This document shows, one piece after another, positions 12,936 to 26,787 of a DNA stretch of 64,000 nucleotides. The first letter of the stretch is position 1, and the number at the start of each line of letters is the position of its first letter. Below the pieces are notes generated by a model. It saw only the letters and a program-made list of their open reading frames with translations, searched no databases and had not been told where the DNA came from. Source of the stretch: Lunularia cruciata (taxonomy: Eukaryota > Streptophyta > Marchantiopsida > Lunulariales > Lunulariaceae); contig OX419756.1 in assembly GCA_948567375.1 (NCBI GenBank), positions 74,316,552-74,380,551 of the forward strand, read 5' to 3'. The translations under genes and the position numbers were made by a program.

Positions 12936-15039
12936 CAAAGAGCGCTGTAACAAGAGGTAATTTTAAAATGGGATATTGGGTGAAATTTATTCATAGCCTT
13001 CTAATCATTCTCCACCTAGTGATAAACTGAAATTCAATGTTCCAGAATTTCCAAATTACTGACAACATACAGTTTTGAGATTCAGCCTTTTAATTTTCAA
13101 AACACCCACCGAATACATAAAGAGTTTGACAAATGACAAGGACTCCAAGATCTTACCAGATAGACTATCGTCAACAATCGGAATAAGTAGTCCTCTCTAG
13201 TTGTTATATTTCTAGGGTTAGCGAACGTTCAGATGCAAAATAAACAGAATTTCGACATCGCATAAAATATCCAACAAAACTTGTTGAAGTAGTCAAGTAG
13301 TACGGTGGAAAATGTCCAGGAATACGAGAACTGAGGCGGAAGTTGTTACTCCACTGAGGTGAGCCATTGACAGGAGTATGAGTCACTGCCATGGCTACAG
13401 AGAAGCACTACGCATGAAAGGTGAACAGGCGAATTCAATATGAGAAAAGTATAGTCTCCACTATAACCAGAAGATGAACTTGTGTGCCCTCGTGTGACTC
13501 ACTAGCTGAAGTCTTCAATAAGAAGCGCTTCAAAACTGTATGGCAGACAGAAGATTGTTCAGTATTTAAAGGGGATGCTACAAATATCCTTGATATGTCT
13601 GGTTTGATTGTCCTAGCAGAGCCTCAATTATAAGTGTACTAGACACAAACAGCATCCGTCTACTATGGCACCGGAATAAGATAAGCAGAGCAGAGACCAA
13701 ATATTATTAACAACGGTGAAAATTACAAGCATGTACTTCTCATTACGAGATATTCTACATTCGAGAAAGACCTAACATAACCGAGCTCATAAATCTTCAT
13801 AATGTTTGTTCTTTGTTTGGTGGACGGTTTGATCACGCACTGCGCTACGTACCTTATACCATATATCGATCGCACTGTATCTATGGTACCGTTTCTACAA
13901 ATTCGGTGAAGGGTCTACAATTTATTCAATTTATTTATTCAACGTCTAATTTCAAATTTAGATACCGGAAATTGCAAAATGAGTGCAAGAAGTCTATGAA
14001 AAAGATAGTGCAGAGTATTGAGTGTGTGGTGCATGCGAGAAGTACTCCTCATAGAGTTTAATACGTTTAAAATCTTTTATATCAGTTGTTTCGCTGGTTC
14101 GTAAATAAAAAATTGTTAAGTGGAAGATTCAGTTATTAATAGAGGTTGTACTTCTTAAACTAGAATTTTCGACCAGAATAATTAACTCATTATTCTCCCA
14201 AACTATTTGGAGTTCTGAGAGTATTTTGTCGTATAATCTCAATCATAAAGCTAAGTATTATCCGCAACAATCTGTTTTAGATTGGACTCCTTTTCAATTT
14301 CAATTTATCCGTTTCAGAGGTCTCTTTTTTTCGGCTTTCTCTAATTTCGCCTTCCGTCTCTATTTTTCAAAGCATGCCCATTGGAGAATAATGCATTTCC
14401 TCTTATGTGCAATTGTTCAATACCGTAAGCTTGTCGCGACGTCAAACTTGTGTGACTTCATTGAGAGGTGTGAGGTGAGTGAGTACCTTTGGAAACATGT
14501 CGGATCTGTTTGCAATCCAGAAAATAGATCGTGAGTTTCAGAAGGAGAAATTCAAGGCTTTTGAAACAAGGTTACTGTGAAAATTGAATGTAATTGACCG
14601 CTTACCACAAAGCTAAAATCTTCTAAATCTGTTGTGCCTTTTGCAGTTGAATAACTCATGGATGTGAGCATACTCTACCAAGCCCCCTTAAACTTATGCA
14701 GTTGCCCATTGTATTGCTGCATACTCAACAGAGACGAGGAACATGCTTCTTATCTTGTCAAATATTAATCTATTGTTCTTTTTATTGCACAAAGCGCCGT
14801 TTTACGATTTTACAAGGAGAAAAAGGAAATGCTGTAGTACTTTTCCAACGAAAACTACTTTTTGGTATCCAATCGTTCTCCACCCAGCGGTCATGAATTT
14901 CAGATTTATTCACAACGACAGGTCGGAGATTCAGTATTTTACCTGATAGTGAGTGAATGACGAGCTACACTGGGAATTCGATTTTTTGAGAAGTTCAATC
15001 TCCAAAGTATCTTCGAGGTACTTCGAGGATTCACTTGAT
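12936..15039. other. AT-rich intergenic DNA
   Basis: Only short frames (up to 102 codons at 14226-14534, plus strand), none recognised. No repeat partner elsewhere in the window was noticed. Confidence 0.4.
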
Positions 15040-15780
15040 GATTATCTCGCAGGATCTTGACCCTAAAATCTCTCGTAACCCTCAGGCAGACCTCTGAAAG
15101 TTTCAGAGTAACGTAATTCGAGAAATCGTAATTTAAGAGACTTTCCTAAGGACATCGGAACATGTTCAAAAGTCGTACACTGTCCCACGTCCGGGCATTC
15201 TAAGTCGATCGCATCACCGAGAGAATCGGGAAGACCCTTCAACTTAGCACAATCGAATACCGTTAAAATCGAACTTTAGTTAATTGACCTAGGCTTTCTG
15301 GTAACTCTTCCAGATAGTTACAATTTAAAATATGAATATCCCCACACTTCTATAACGTCCTATACTTTCAGGACTGTATTTTAGGTCGGATATACCCCGT
15401 AATGTAAGAATTGAAGTCAGTTTCTCACAGCGTCCCGGAGGCCCGAACATGTGCAAAGGTCGATGCGTGTCCAAACGATGAACGCAATCCTCCTGCCTAG
15501 TCGTCGGGCTCTGTGATCCTTACACTGCACCGTCGCAGCTGGACATCACGTCAATTGCACGGACGGATCCTGGACTTCTGCGACCCTGTTCCATAATGCT
15601 ACGGACCAACGATCCATGACAGCCCTGAAAAAACAGGTACTGCTGTGGGCTCCAGAAGTTCTCCGGGAACGTTCTCAAAGCAGGACAATCTACGATGTTC
15701 AGCCATTCAAAACATGGCAAAGGATCGAACGTGCTAGGTGAGAATTTTGATTTTGGAAGACCACCTATCTCCGGATCCTC
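15040..15780 (-). pseudogene. Leucine-rich-repeat gene relic, minus strand
   Basis: Read on the minus strand, several patches have the plant LRR pattern: LNIVDCPALRTFPENF (from about 15720 downward), HILNCNYLEELPESLG near 15340-15290, LKGLPDSLGDAIDLECPD near 15250-15190, and LKLRFLELRYSETFRGLPE near 15140-15080. Frames shift and stop between patches. The family looks like the LRR part of a resistance gene, but less close to the HNL repeats than the adjacent plus-strand relic. No NB-ARC or kinase part is seen beside it. Confidence 0.6.
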
Positions 15781-15892
15781 TCTCAGAGAGAAACTGGGGG
15801 ACCAGTGATCAGCTTCAGGCCGTCTTCACGGTCCCAAAATGTTTTTTCAATCGGGGATGCTAACCGAATCTTTCAGAGATACTCGAGCTGGA

Positions 15893-16350
15893 TTTTATAT
15901 GTAACTTTCTCAGTTTTAGAAGGTCACCGGAGTTACAGGCCCTTCTTAACAGTTTTGGAAAGTTAACTACCTTGGAACTGCGATCATTGCCGGAATCACT
16001 ATGTAACTTTCTCAGTTTTAGAAGGTCACCGGAGTTACAGGCCTTCTCAACAGTTTTGGAAAGTTAATTACCTTGGAATTGGAACTGCGATCATTGCCGG
16101 AATCAATGGAAGACTTCTTGACGTGAACGAATTGCAGATGCCAGGGTGTTCCCAGCAGCTATACTTATCTTGGTGCAAGAAACTGTAATCATTGTCAGAA
16201 TCATCCGGGGGCTTCTTGGCCTGAAGGAATTGCAAAAGCCAAGGTGTTCAGGGTCGCAGGCCCTTCTTAGCAGCTAGACTTATCTCCCTGCCAGAAACTG
16301 CAGTCTGTGCCGGAACCATTCGGACGACTTCTTGGCTTGCAGGCCCTTCC
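15893..16350 (+). pseudogene. HNL LRR-exon relic, plus strand
   Basis: DNA closely matches the LRR exon of the intact receptor, for example CAGGCCCTTCTTAACAGTTT and TTGCCGGAATCA. Insertions, deletions and stops scramble the frame. It is followed by DNA matching the 3' flank of the intact gene, so it is the tail end of another HNL copy, possibly the missing 3' end of copy A. Confidence 0.8.
15898..16109 (+). repeat. 102-bp tandem duplication inside the LRR relic
   Basis: Two near-identical units begin at 15898 and 16000 with TATGTAACTTTCTCAGTTTT and run to GCCGGAATCA. The high identity shows that the duplication is younger than most decay of the relic. Confidence 0.8.
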
Positions 16351-16354
16351 CAGC

Positions 16355-18316
16355 ATATTGCCAAATTGTTTGTAGAGAAAGGGCGACCGCGTTTGTAGAA
16401 GGATTACCGTTGGTATATACTATTCATTGTGCACTTATTCTCCAAGATTTGAAGTTGTGACCTTCAGGTTAGAAAGTTGTTCTCTATCCAACTGTGTCCT
16501 GAGACTATTTCTTTGTAACATCTATATAATTGATGGAAGTTGAAAGTTTCCAGAATCGAACGTAAAACTTGCATAGTCATTCCCCTACACTACAACGGGA
16601 TTCGTTCCTGGGATCAATAGAGAATAATATAGAAATCAAAATAGCGTTGAAAGAAAATTTAAGTTGATTAATAAGCTCCAACACTAAGAAGCCTTGTATG
16701 AGATGCAGCGCTCAGGAGACTCACTAGTGAAAATCATTAATATGTTTATGGTTCTTAAACCCTGTAGACGAAGATTGATCATTGCAATGCTGTGTAATTC
16801 ATAACCTGACGTACATATTAACTAAGAGTGAAAATGCTGGGTACCCTTACGAGGTTGTGCATGGTGACCTGCAGTTGAGTGTCCTCGGAATAACATAATT
16901 TTGGCATAATAGGGCGACTGTTACCTTTAGTACCGTCGGTAAAGCATGCTATTTTGAAATCTGATGGCTGCGCAGGTACGCTTATCGAGATAAATAGTAT
17001 GCTGAATGTGTTCGCAGCAAAGGTAATGTTAATTGTGTCTGAGGTGCGCACCATACGCATGTAACAATCAGACTATGAATAGAGTTGGAATGCATCAACT
17101 TGTTGGGGATGTGAAGAAATCTTGAACGGTGCTTTTGTCCTAAGTATTGGAAACTAAACCGACAAAACATATATGAGTTGCAACTAACACCAGATGAATA
17201 TTAGAAGCCAAGACCCGGAACAACTTGAGTTTAACGTTGAGACTTAGTTGATCTCGAACAACTTGAATTTAACGTTGCCTACTTTGCCTAAAACTCTGAT
17301 GAAGTTGAAAATTTGTTTGTCTCTACTTTCAACACACTTTTACAGTACTGAACAGCAGTTGATCTCAGTAAAGGATTACAAATGTAACCATATTTACACA
17401 TAAAATTAAGGGGACACACTATAATAAAAACTGGAAGTGGATAATTATAGAAAATTGTTAAATGAATGCACAAAAGATATAGTGATAATTCTATTTAATA
17501 TTCGTTGCCTTGGTTTTGTGTATATATTACAAGGCTCTGTCCTGGTTGTGGACAAATACTACACTTGTTTATCGTGCCTTGTAGTTGGATTGATTTCAAA
17601 TGTCATGGGTCACCAAACATCCAAACACAAGAAATTTCTTCCACTATACTTTCCTCCACCCGAAGGCATCCCGGGAACTTTGTAGACAGACAGGACACAA
17701 CCTCGCAAAATGCCCACAAAACCAAGTTATTAATATAATTATTCCTGTACTATCATTTTAAGATTTGTATGTTTATTTAATATTTCTCTAATTATAGAAG
17801 AAATAAAAAAATGTATAGCACTCGACAAAAGACTCCTCAAATTTCATGGATGTCTGTTCATACACCTTTGTACTCGTAAGGGACAGCTTTATCAAAAATC
17901 AACACTAACAAAAGCCCGGGACGAGATCGAAGGCAACACTAACAAAAGCTTTTGTCAGATCCATCTCAAGCAGTGGCGAATGAAAATCATTTTTATGATT
18001 GTATGCTCCATGCTCTTTAAGAACTGCGACTTGATCTGTACTGTGGTATAGTACACGAACCTGCCGTAAACCAGTTTAAGTTCAAAGTCGAAGGTTTTGG
18101 CATGGTGTCATACCGATGTCCATTCCGACGAACTTTGCCATCTATGCCGACCCTATGATAGATTTGATCAAATTATTAAGACTTTGGTGTTAACAACTTG
18201 TTAAAAGTGGTGAGTGTTATGGCCGATGTTGGAAACTAAACATGCGCATGAGCTACAACAAGACGACTTTTACAAGCCTGCAGCCAACTGCAATTGAAGA
18301 GCTTGTCAGACACTTC
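16355..18316 (+). repeat. Duplicated HNL 3' flank, left copy
   Basis: 16355-17435 aligns with about 59083-60056 downstream of the intact receptor (shared AGAGAATAATATAG and AAGCTCCAACACTAAGAAGC). 18165-18316 aligns with 60119-60270. About 730 bp between (17436-18164) has no partner, so it is an insertion here or a deletion there. No gene is evident; short frames are shadows. Confidence 0.8.
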
Positions 18317-21300
18317 TAGTTCCTAACCGGACGAAATTATACCGACTTTCGAAGCAGCAGATTATGTAACGGCGCGAAAAAGCACGAGTCTCTGATAAGC
18401 AGGTGAATGGTGCCATCTTTTTTGAGTCTCAACTCAACATTCAGAAACAAATTTGATTTTAATGTCTGCCATGACATATAAAACAAAAGTAACCATCGAT
18501 TTTCAAGTTTCTTTCCGGAAAGAAAACATTTTGGCAATGAGTACTATTTTTCAAACATCAAGCATCTTGTTTTTAATAAGGGGCACAAGCACCTTTCCTC
18601 TTTGTATCTCAAGAACAGATCTAATCTAAACGAGAGGAAACATGATAATGCAGCTGTACCTTCCTTTCGACAAGTTTGAAGAGTATGTACAAATGAACAG
18701 GAAAACATCCGACATAATAAGTATGCTCAGTCAAAACTTGATTTCCTGTGTATAAGCAAGGTGTGCGATTCCTGAGTTCGTTCAGATTCTATTCTCCACT
18801 GACGATTTTCCCTATTAGAGCTTTAAGTGTGTGGATCCTTTTCGTACTAAGAGCGTAAGAAGACAGGAAAGCTAGATTGTGCAGGATAGTTACGTCTAAA
18901 CATGATTTCTGTGACTAAGCAAGGTGTCCGATTCCTGAGTTTGTTTAGATTTTATTCTCCGCGGACGATCTTGCAAACTATAGCGTTCAGTGTGGGTCTT
19001 TTTCTTACTAGGATCATAGGAAGACAGGATTCTGCAGAATAGTCACGTCTTGCCAGTAATGGGCAGGTCTAGGTTGCTTAAAATCTACTGTAATGCACCT
19101 TTTGTCATGTTGTTGCATAATTCAGGAGGGCACTGAAGTCTCTAATCTGACCTTATAAACTACTTGGTTAAGCATTCGCAGAACAGTGCCACTAGAATGG
19201 GTCTCCTGTCTTGAAGGAAGAGCTACAATTCTCCGCAGCACATTCCAGCTCTTGAAGCCGACCACCTGATCCAACTCAGTAAGTATTACGTCAATCAGAT
19301 CAATGTGTGTTTCCTTCTTAGGTTGATCGTGTCAACTCTGATCACTCGAGAGAAAACTCAGCTATGGAGTCCACAGCTGATTCAAGTTTCACAACTAAAA
19401 GTCTTAGATAACACGAAACTAAAACTACGGGTCATCCATACTTGAGGATCTTACCTTTCCCCACAGGGAGAAGCTTCCATCCCACTCAGAATGCGCTTCT
19501 GGATTGAAGAAGAACTCACTGGTGCCCTGGAACACCCAATTAAGAATTGACCACCTGATGCTAAAGGAGAAGTTCAACAGCTAGAGAAGTTGAGCACCTT
19601 AACCTGAAAAACTTACAGTGTGCATTATGACACAGAGGACAGTTCTGGCAATTTCACTCAACAACTCATGACGGAAAAAATAGCACTGGGTATTAGGATG
19701 TTGTCACGGCCCTCGTCAATAGTGGGGCCAGCAGGCTCCGCACGATAGAATGAGCATCCATCCATGAGCCCTTGACTCACTAGGCTCCGCTCAAGCACAT
19801 CACCACATCTACTCCTGCATCAGAGCAGCACACAACAACGTCCTCAGCTCATCTCTACTCAGTTCTCTTCAATCATATGCCCGCTTTTTTAGTTGTTTTG
19901 CAGTCTCTTTGAGTGAAAAGATACAGTAAGAAGCTTTTCTTAAATTCGCTAATCATGCCCGCTATATTGTTCCCGACAAGGATAGTCGGTATGATTATGA
20001 TTTCAAATTTTCTGCAAGCAAGTTTTAAATGTGGTCCAAGATATACTGGTAGGATAGGAAAATAGACTCCTTCCCAGAACTAACGTTCATCTAGTTGACA
20101 GATTTGAAGCGATATCTCCCGCTAGTTTCACCGTAATATCCTGCGCAAAGTCGAAGATAATCAAACTTTGTTGCGAGACAGGTCATGAACATCATAGAAA
20201 ACAGAGACGCTCACTACGAGTAAGGAGTACGTCGTAACGAGGGCCCGTATTCGACAATTATATTGAGTCATGATCATTGAATGGAAATACCGAAAGCTAG
20301 TTTACAGCCTACAAATCATACGCCTTCATCTAAAGAAACCAGAAAGAGAGCGCAGCAGGGAAACAGGTCTTCATATCCGAATTTGGTAGAGAAGGCCAAA
20401 TATTCCTTCTGTGATTCGCGAGCATCTGCGTACACCAAGAAAGAAGGCCGATCAAACGACTTCATGGATTGCATTTTCATTTCAGCACTGTTAGCATTCA
20501 TGCCCACTTTCAGTGAAATCCCTTGGTTTCCAACTGCTCACACATTTGGTAAAAGTATATTTGGTATAAACTAATTTAATGCCAACTTTGAGTCTCCTGG
20601 CCAGGTTCACGTTCTTCTAATATTGGTACACAGAATTGTCATTTAACAGTTGTGGTTCAGCCAGTTCCCTAGGAAGGAACCCCCGGAAAAAATAGCCGCA
20701 ACCGAATGTATGCAAAATTGGAAGTAAGTACCATCGCTTGGGAACCCGAATCTAAAATTTTAAACATGACCTCTTTAATTTGAGCGAAACCTTAGAGGAA
20801 ATCTTCTGCAGATTTTCGAAAATGAAAGCATCGAATCAATCAATTAATCAATCCATGACGCAAGAACTGGAAATAGAGCTATCTATTTTCACCTGTGAAA
20901 CTTTTGATCGCACTCCGTTTGGGCGACATCCCCGAATAATCTACAAATGCATCCTCGCGTGATCCGGTGTCAGCAACCCAATCTATGATAATCCACGCAA
21001 ACATCAGAGTCAAAGTAAACCCCCAATCGTCTTCCTCCCCGCGATTTCTCCATCTTCAACAAGACACATTCTCCGCTCTCCACAACAGCTCTGCTCCCGA
21101 TGAAGCACATCGATCGAAACCACCAGTGCTGCGTTGCATCAGTGGTTTTTCTGAAACAGCTATTGCCTTGTAAACCGCCAGGGAAGGAAAGGATACGGTG
21201 ACATCTTCCTGAGTTTTGTTCAAAAACATAGTTTTGTTTACCTACTCGAATTACTGTAATAGTGGGATTAGGTATTATAATTTTAATAATATAAATATTG

Positions 21301-23329
21301 TAGTCCATCATCCCCAAGGCAAGATAACCCCGAATTGCATCTCGAGCCAAACCTATGGCAGCCCAAGACCACAGAAAGTGCATTAACAATGACCTGAGCG
21401 ACACGAACGTACGCTAATGTTCATTCTGTGGAGGAACAACAGGCATTTGCATGCTATATGTATTTGTATTATCCCCACGTTTTTCAAAAGTTGGATGAAG
21501 AATGGATGAAGAATGTGACATATGAAAAATAATTACGTAAGATTACGTAAGATAAGATTATAAGTATTTGATCATTGTGAAATTTATGATTTTTTATTAT
21601 TAAAACATTCAAAATTTTAAGTTATTTCTTACATGGGTATGCTCTCTCATCGGCGGCGGGACAAGTAACTTAGTATTCAAGATATCTACTTTGTCTTTAC
21701 AGAGGATAAAAAGCAAAGGGAAATTTTAGCGGATTAAATATTAAATTGACTCGAGAGAACAATACTGTTAGCAAGATTATACATCAATACACATACAGAA
21801 ATGAAATGAAGATGTATGAACTCGGATTCATGAAGGACGGTAAGAATAAATTCGAGTAGTCTTGAGTGATAAAATTCAGGAAGAACCTAGAAGGATGTGC
21901 CCCATATTATTACAATGAAACACTCAAATATATATCTATAGCGGTACAGATTATCAAGTGATTAAGATTTTGACGGTTGTATATTGGAATTTTAGTTGGC
22001 AAAACTTATCAAAGGTGTAAGAAGAAGTGCTAAGCAATGTGGATCAATAAGTTCAGTATTCTTCTCAATCTGGACTTGAATTGAACAGTATCCTCTTTCG
22101 CTAAATTTTCCACTTCTTTTCAGAAAGGTGGCAAAATTAGTTCATTGTTTTGTACTTTGAATAATGAGAAATTTTGTAAACGAAAAACAAAACGCAAAGG
22201 AAATTAAATGTGGCTTTCTCGTAGCACCTGCCCATAATCTTTTAACCGATCGATGTGCTTAATATCTTTAATACTTGATGAAAATGGAAGGTGAAGAAGA
22301 ATTAGTGTCAAATATAAAATATTAATACCAGATTACGATACGCCTTCAATGATTTTGGTAAAATAATCAAAATAAACAAATTATTGATGCTGAATATTCA
22401 TGAGTTTCCTTCCAAATCAACCGTGAGAGATTTTCAGGGAATCATTTCTATGAAGTAGGTCATGTGGAAATGAGAACACTCAAAGGTTATATGATCTACG
22501 TTTGAAAATACAAGTGACGTCACACCAAGACGACTGATGTGATTGACATTGATGCTATGTACGGTCACCACGGGATACAGTTGATTAATGTGGATAATAC
22601 TAGCCAAAATCTATAATATATCTAAAGAAGGAAAAAATACAAAATGTCGTAAATAAGATGTGTACACATGTTTACATTATTTTGAGCATGTAAAAAAATA
22701 AAATCGTGGTTATATAGAATGATGAAATTTGAAATATGGAGGTCTACATTGACTTAATCTGAACTTCGTCATTATTTACAACATATAAATGGAAGTGACC
22801 AACGTTTCCTAACTTGTAAATAATTTCTTGAAGTTGTGGATAATATACATTCCCATGATTTTAAGGATAATATTACAATTTCTCATATCACTTTAAAAAT
22901 ATTCTAATTTTTAGTATACCAAACATATTTTATATAGAATACTAATTTCTAATTTATAACTCCTTCTAACTTTCTAATTTATTCTAATTTCTAATAATTC
23001 TTTTTCAAAATCTTTGTTAGTGTGATCCTACCTAATAAGCTACACTAATTATATGTCAACATTAATTACCCAAATGGAGTACTCAAAATTTCAATTATCA
23101 ATTTTAAATGTGGATCCATCCCGCACTTATGAACTGTAGAATCAAGCAAGGTTGTCATGGCATTGGGAGAAATTCTTGATTCATGATAGTAGGGTTTGGG
23201 TCTTCTTCTATGAAGGAAAGATGTAGTGATTCCCCCATAGTTTCAAATTTTGATCTGAAAGTTAGAAAGAAAAAGGCGACCACCTAGCAAACACAAAGGA
23301 TAGGAAGACCTTATCAAGCCATACAAGAG
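18317..23329. other. Intergenic DNA, increasingly AT-rich
   Basis: About 5 kb without recognisable genes. A 97-codon plus frame (20281-20574) and a 144-codon minus frame (20970-21404) are the longest; neither shows a known motif. 21.5-23.1 kb is very AT-rich. The tandem pair at 18733-19050 is listed separately. Confidence 0.4.
18733..19050 (+). repeat. Tandem duplication, about 160-bp unit, two copies
   Basis: Unit 1 starts about 18733 and unit 2 about 18897. They share GATTTC(C)TGTG, TAAGCAAGGTGT, CGATTCCTGAGTT and AGGAAGACAGGA-like blocks. Divergence is roughly 15-20% by eye. Confidence 0.7.
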
Positions 23330-23762
23330 AGAGACAAAAAAGGTAAAATGGGGCTAGGACTCAATAGTATTGATATGAGAAATCTGCCCTGCTGCACCTA
23401 AGATATCCAGGCTATGCAAATCATAAGGTCTACAAACTAATGGAACATCCAAAGAAGCATCACCTATTGCGATTGCTCTCCTATGGATTGCACTAACCAA
23501 TGCTCACTGTAGAGCAATGGACACATGTTGTTTAAAGTATGGGTGAGAGTGGTACTCCTTGACCTCTAATATGATAAGTTCTCACGCACTCCTTGACAAA
23601 TGTGTCAAATGTTGTGTCCATCATTCCATATAACTACGAGGCTAGAGGAACAAAGAGGTGACCTTGCTACATACCCCTATGCTTGGAGACCTTGCGCATT
23701 GCTGCTCTACGTGCTGCCTTGTGAGCCGGCCTGTCTCTCACTTAGGATGAACCTCTAATGGC

Positions 23763-24479
23763 TATTATGGTAACGCACCATGTACTAAGAAGGCAAAGAA
23801 CTCCAACTCCATCATACTCCTCCAAGGCTAACACTCCAAGACTCAAGACATTGGACACTAGAGAACTCAATGAGAGAGAGATAATTGCAAATGAAAGGAT
23901 GATGAGTACCTCCTCACCCCTTGTTTATATACTTGTGAAATAGTTATGCACCAAAGTTACTAATTATCGTAGTAACTCAAGTTAATAGGCTAAAAGACAA
24001 GTAAAGTCAAAAAGTACAAAGGAATATTCAGCCATACGGGCATATTTCCCTAAGCATGTAGTCTTATCTTGACCCAACCACTAAGTCAAGGATTCTTCAC
24101 ATGGGCTATCCTTGGACCATAGAAGAATCCGAAACAAAACGGATTGTGGGTCCAAGAGTTCTTAACTCTTTCTTCAAAGCCAAACACCTAAAAATAATAC
24201 CAAGTTAATACACTAGAGTCCAAAATAGTGATGCTCATCTTTTCCACTTCCTCTAAAGTAAAGCCACCTCTATTTTAGCTATGAATAACTTTAGCTAATC
24301 ATGACTAATGGAGACCATACTTATCTTTATATAAATAATACCTCTCAAGTACTTATAATCTCAAAATAAAATATCACAATAGTATATATATGCATAGATG
24401 GTTGTTATAGCCCATCCAAGGAGATGAGTAATCATTCCCTCCAAAAATTGCATCATGCATAGGGTTTGTAACCATAACA
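23763..24479. repeat. Possible LTR with 9-bp terminal inverted repeats
   Basis: It begins TATTATGGT and ends ACCATAACA, a near-perfect inverted pair with one mismatch at the second base. It separates two parts of the reverse-transcriptase relic. No matching target duplication was found at its edges, so this is tentative. Confidence 0.3.
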
Positions 24480-24563
24480 TTTTCCACTACTACCCAATCA
24501 TCTTGGACCAAGTATAAGTTTGCTCTGAAATGTGTCATCCACAAATTATACTAGCGCTCTCTC

Positions 24564-25302
24564 CGTAATACCAAAAGCTAGCCATATGATCTAGATGTGA
24601 AATTTGGTTTGGTATAATCTGGAATGATGTTATACATGATGGAAAAAATAGATCAGATAGAAGTATTACCAAAAGACTACTTCTGCTAATAGGGCAAAAA
24701 TTGAAATAGACTTGAAAACTTAGAACCAATAGCTAGACATATGATTTAAAGGTGAGAATTGGTTTGGTAACATTTGGAAGGATGTTACACATGATGGACT
24801 AAATAGATCAGAAAGAGGTTTCACCAAGGGGGACTTCTGCTAATAGAGTAGGAACCAAAATATGCTTGAAATCTTTGAAGGCAATTTTGGAGGCCTAAAC
24901 TAATGAATTAGGCCTCAAAAACTATGCGAATCCCACCCCCCCCCCCCCCCCCCCCCAAAAGGAAAGGCTAGCCTCCCCTCAACTTTGATTTGTCTCATCA
25001 AGAGCTTTCCAATGGTACTTCACCCACATGATTTTGAGATTCCTACAAGAAGATTCTCTTTGGTCAGAGCTTGTTTGACCAACCAGACAGGATCAAGATC
25101 AACATGTCACCCATCCAAGTAAGTAATCCAAGGGTGGAGCTTGCTTACATGTCACCTATCTATGTGTCTAATCCTATGGTGGAGCTTCCTTGGAGGAGAT
25201 CCTCTTTGTCTATATAATCAAGAGAAGGTGCTCCTTTGAGGCATCAAAGGATTGAGTATGAAATCTGTGTTTTCTCTCTTCTCTTGTCCTTGGAGTATTA
25301 CA
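24564..25302 (+). mobile_element. Solo LTR, family X, copy 1
   Basis: 739 bp running from CGTAATACC (ancestral TGTAATACC) to GGAGTATTACA, with mirror-image ends. The perfect 5-bp duplication CTCTC (24559-24563 and 25303-25307) shows a single complete insertion reduced to one LTR. A TATA-like CTATATAATC near 25209 suggests plus-strand sense. It includes a run of 21 C at 24936-24956. Other copies are at 27573 and, inverted, at 40645. Confidence 0.85.
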
Positions 25303-26787
25303 CTCTCCAAGCAAGGTATCCACTCTCTTGTGCCATAGCAAACACTATATCCCTGATGGCATCATGGGTACCTATCTTCTGTCTTCCAAAAGGACAGTGT
25401 CATATAGATCATTGTTGCATCTAGTGTAGAACCACATTCATAAGTGAGTAATGAAGATGCAAATGGGTGGAACAAACTTAAGTGGAACCTCATTGTTATA
25501 AAGTAGCCAATGCAAGTTGAAATGCCCTAATGCATGGTCAAGCTAAGATCTAAGAGCCTATACCATTGCCGGAGCAAGAGCAAAGATGTGCTCTAGTGGC
25601 CCAAGGAACGGACGGGTCAACTAAGAGAGAATGTAGTGTATGTTGACACTATTGCTCTATCAAGGAAGACTGCAAATCTCTAGTCCAATTTGACAGTGGT
25701 GAAGCAAAGGATGGAAAATACCTATGGGGATAACAATGTCTTATTTGTTGCAATAACATCTAGAGAGAAAAGGATCACTCCTCCACCTTGATCACATATG
25801 TCTCCAAAATTGGCCTATCAGCAACCACAAAATGAGAGGAAAGTAGGGGTGCCGAGAGAGAGCTCAACTACCCAAAAACTCTATAAGTGCCTTCTCCTCC
25901 ATAGATAATAGGCCAACCCATCCACACAAGATTGGTAGAGATATTTGTCTATGTGTTAAGTCCCTTGTCACACACTCAAATCTCCTTGGTCCAATGATAT
26001 CACCAAAAACTCCCATCATTGTCCTATCAAAAGCTCTCAGATGTGATAGGAAGGTCAAGGAAGGAGTAACCTTGCAAAGAATGTATTTCAATTAATGGAC
26101 AATGCTAAAGGAGAGTATACCAAATGCCACATATAGATCTCCTAGGAAAGGAAAGTCATCCACATGGAGAATATCCTCCGCAAGAGCAACATTTAAGAAG
26201 CATGTGACAAAATCCTTGGATCCTATTAGCACTCCAAGAATAGGTGTCCATCTATAGGTGTGATACACACCTATAGAAGCTCAAAGTGGGGAGGAATACC
26301 TAAAGGGGTCCATGCTCTATACTTTGACACCTTGACTCTCAAGCCTACAAGTTTTAGCTCAATAGTCAAGTGATCAAAGGCCTACCTAATCTGATCTACA
26401 AGGCCCACAATGTGTATATTATTTGCCAAGGAGGGAGATACATAACCTAGCATGGCAAAAGTAGTAGATAAGAGAGCTCTAAAGTGAGCCATGGCAAATA
26501 AAGGCCTCCCTAAAGGATCTCTCTATCGTGTACCAACAATTGACTCCAAGATAGTGACTCCCTCCTATGACCAACCATGTTGGTAGTAAAGGAAGCATGC
26601 TATAGAATGACCCACATGAAAGGAATAAGACTTGCCAAGGATCCACCAGCCACCCTAAGCTCTCTATAGATGGATGCCAAAGAGACATTATTAAAAGCAT
26701 TCTCAATATCCACCTATAGGACGACACACTCTAGATGGATCTTTAGGAGTGTTATGATGCTTAACATAGGTGAAAATCCAAAGTCAA

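Noticed and set aside
20970-21404. A 144-codon minus frame
   Set aside because: Mixed composition with an AT-rich low-complexity stretch, and no recognisable domain.
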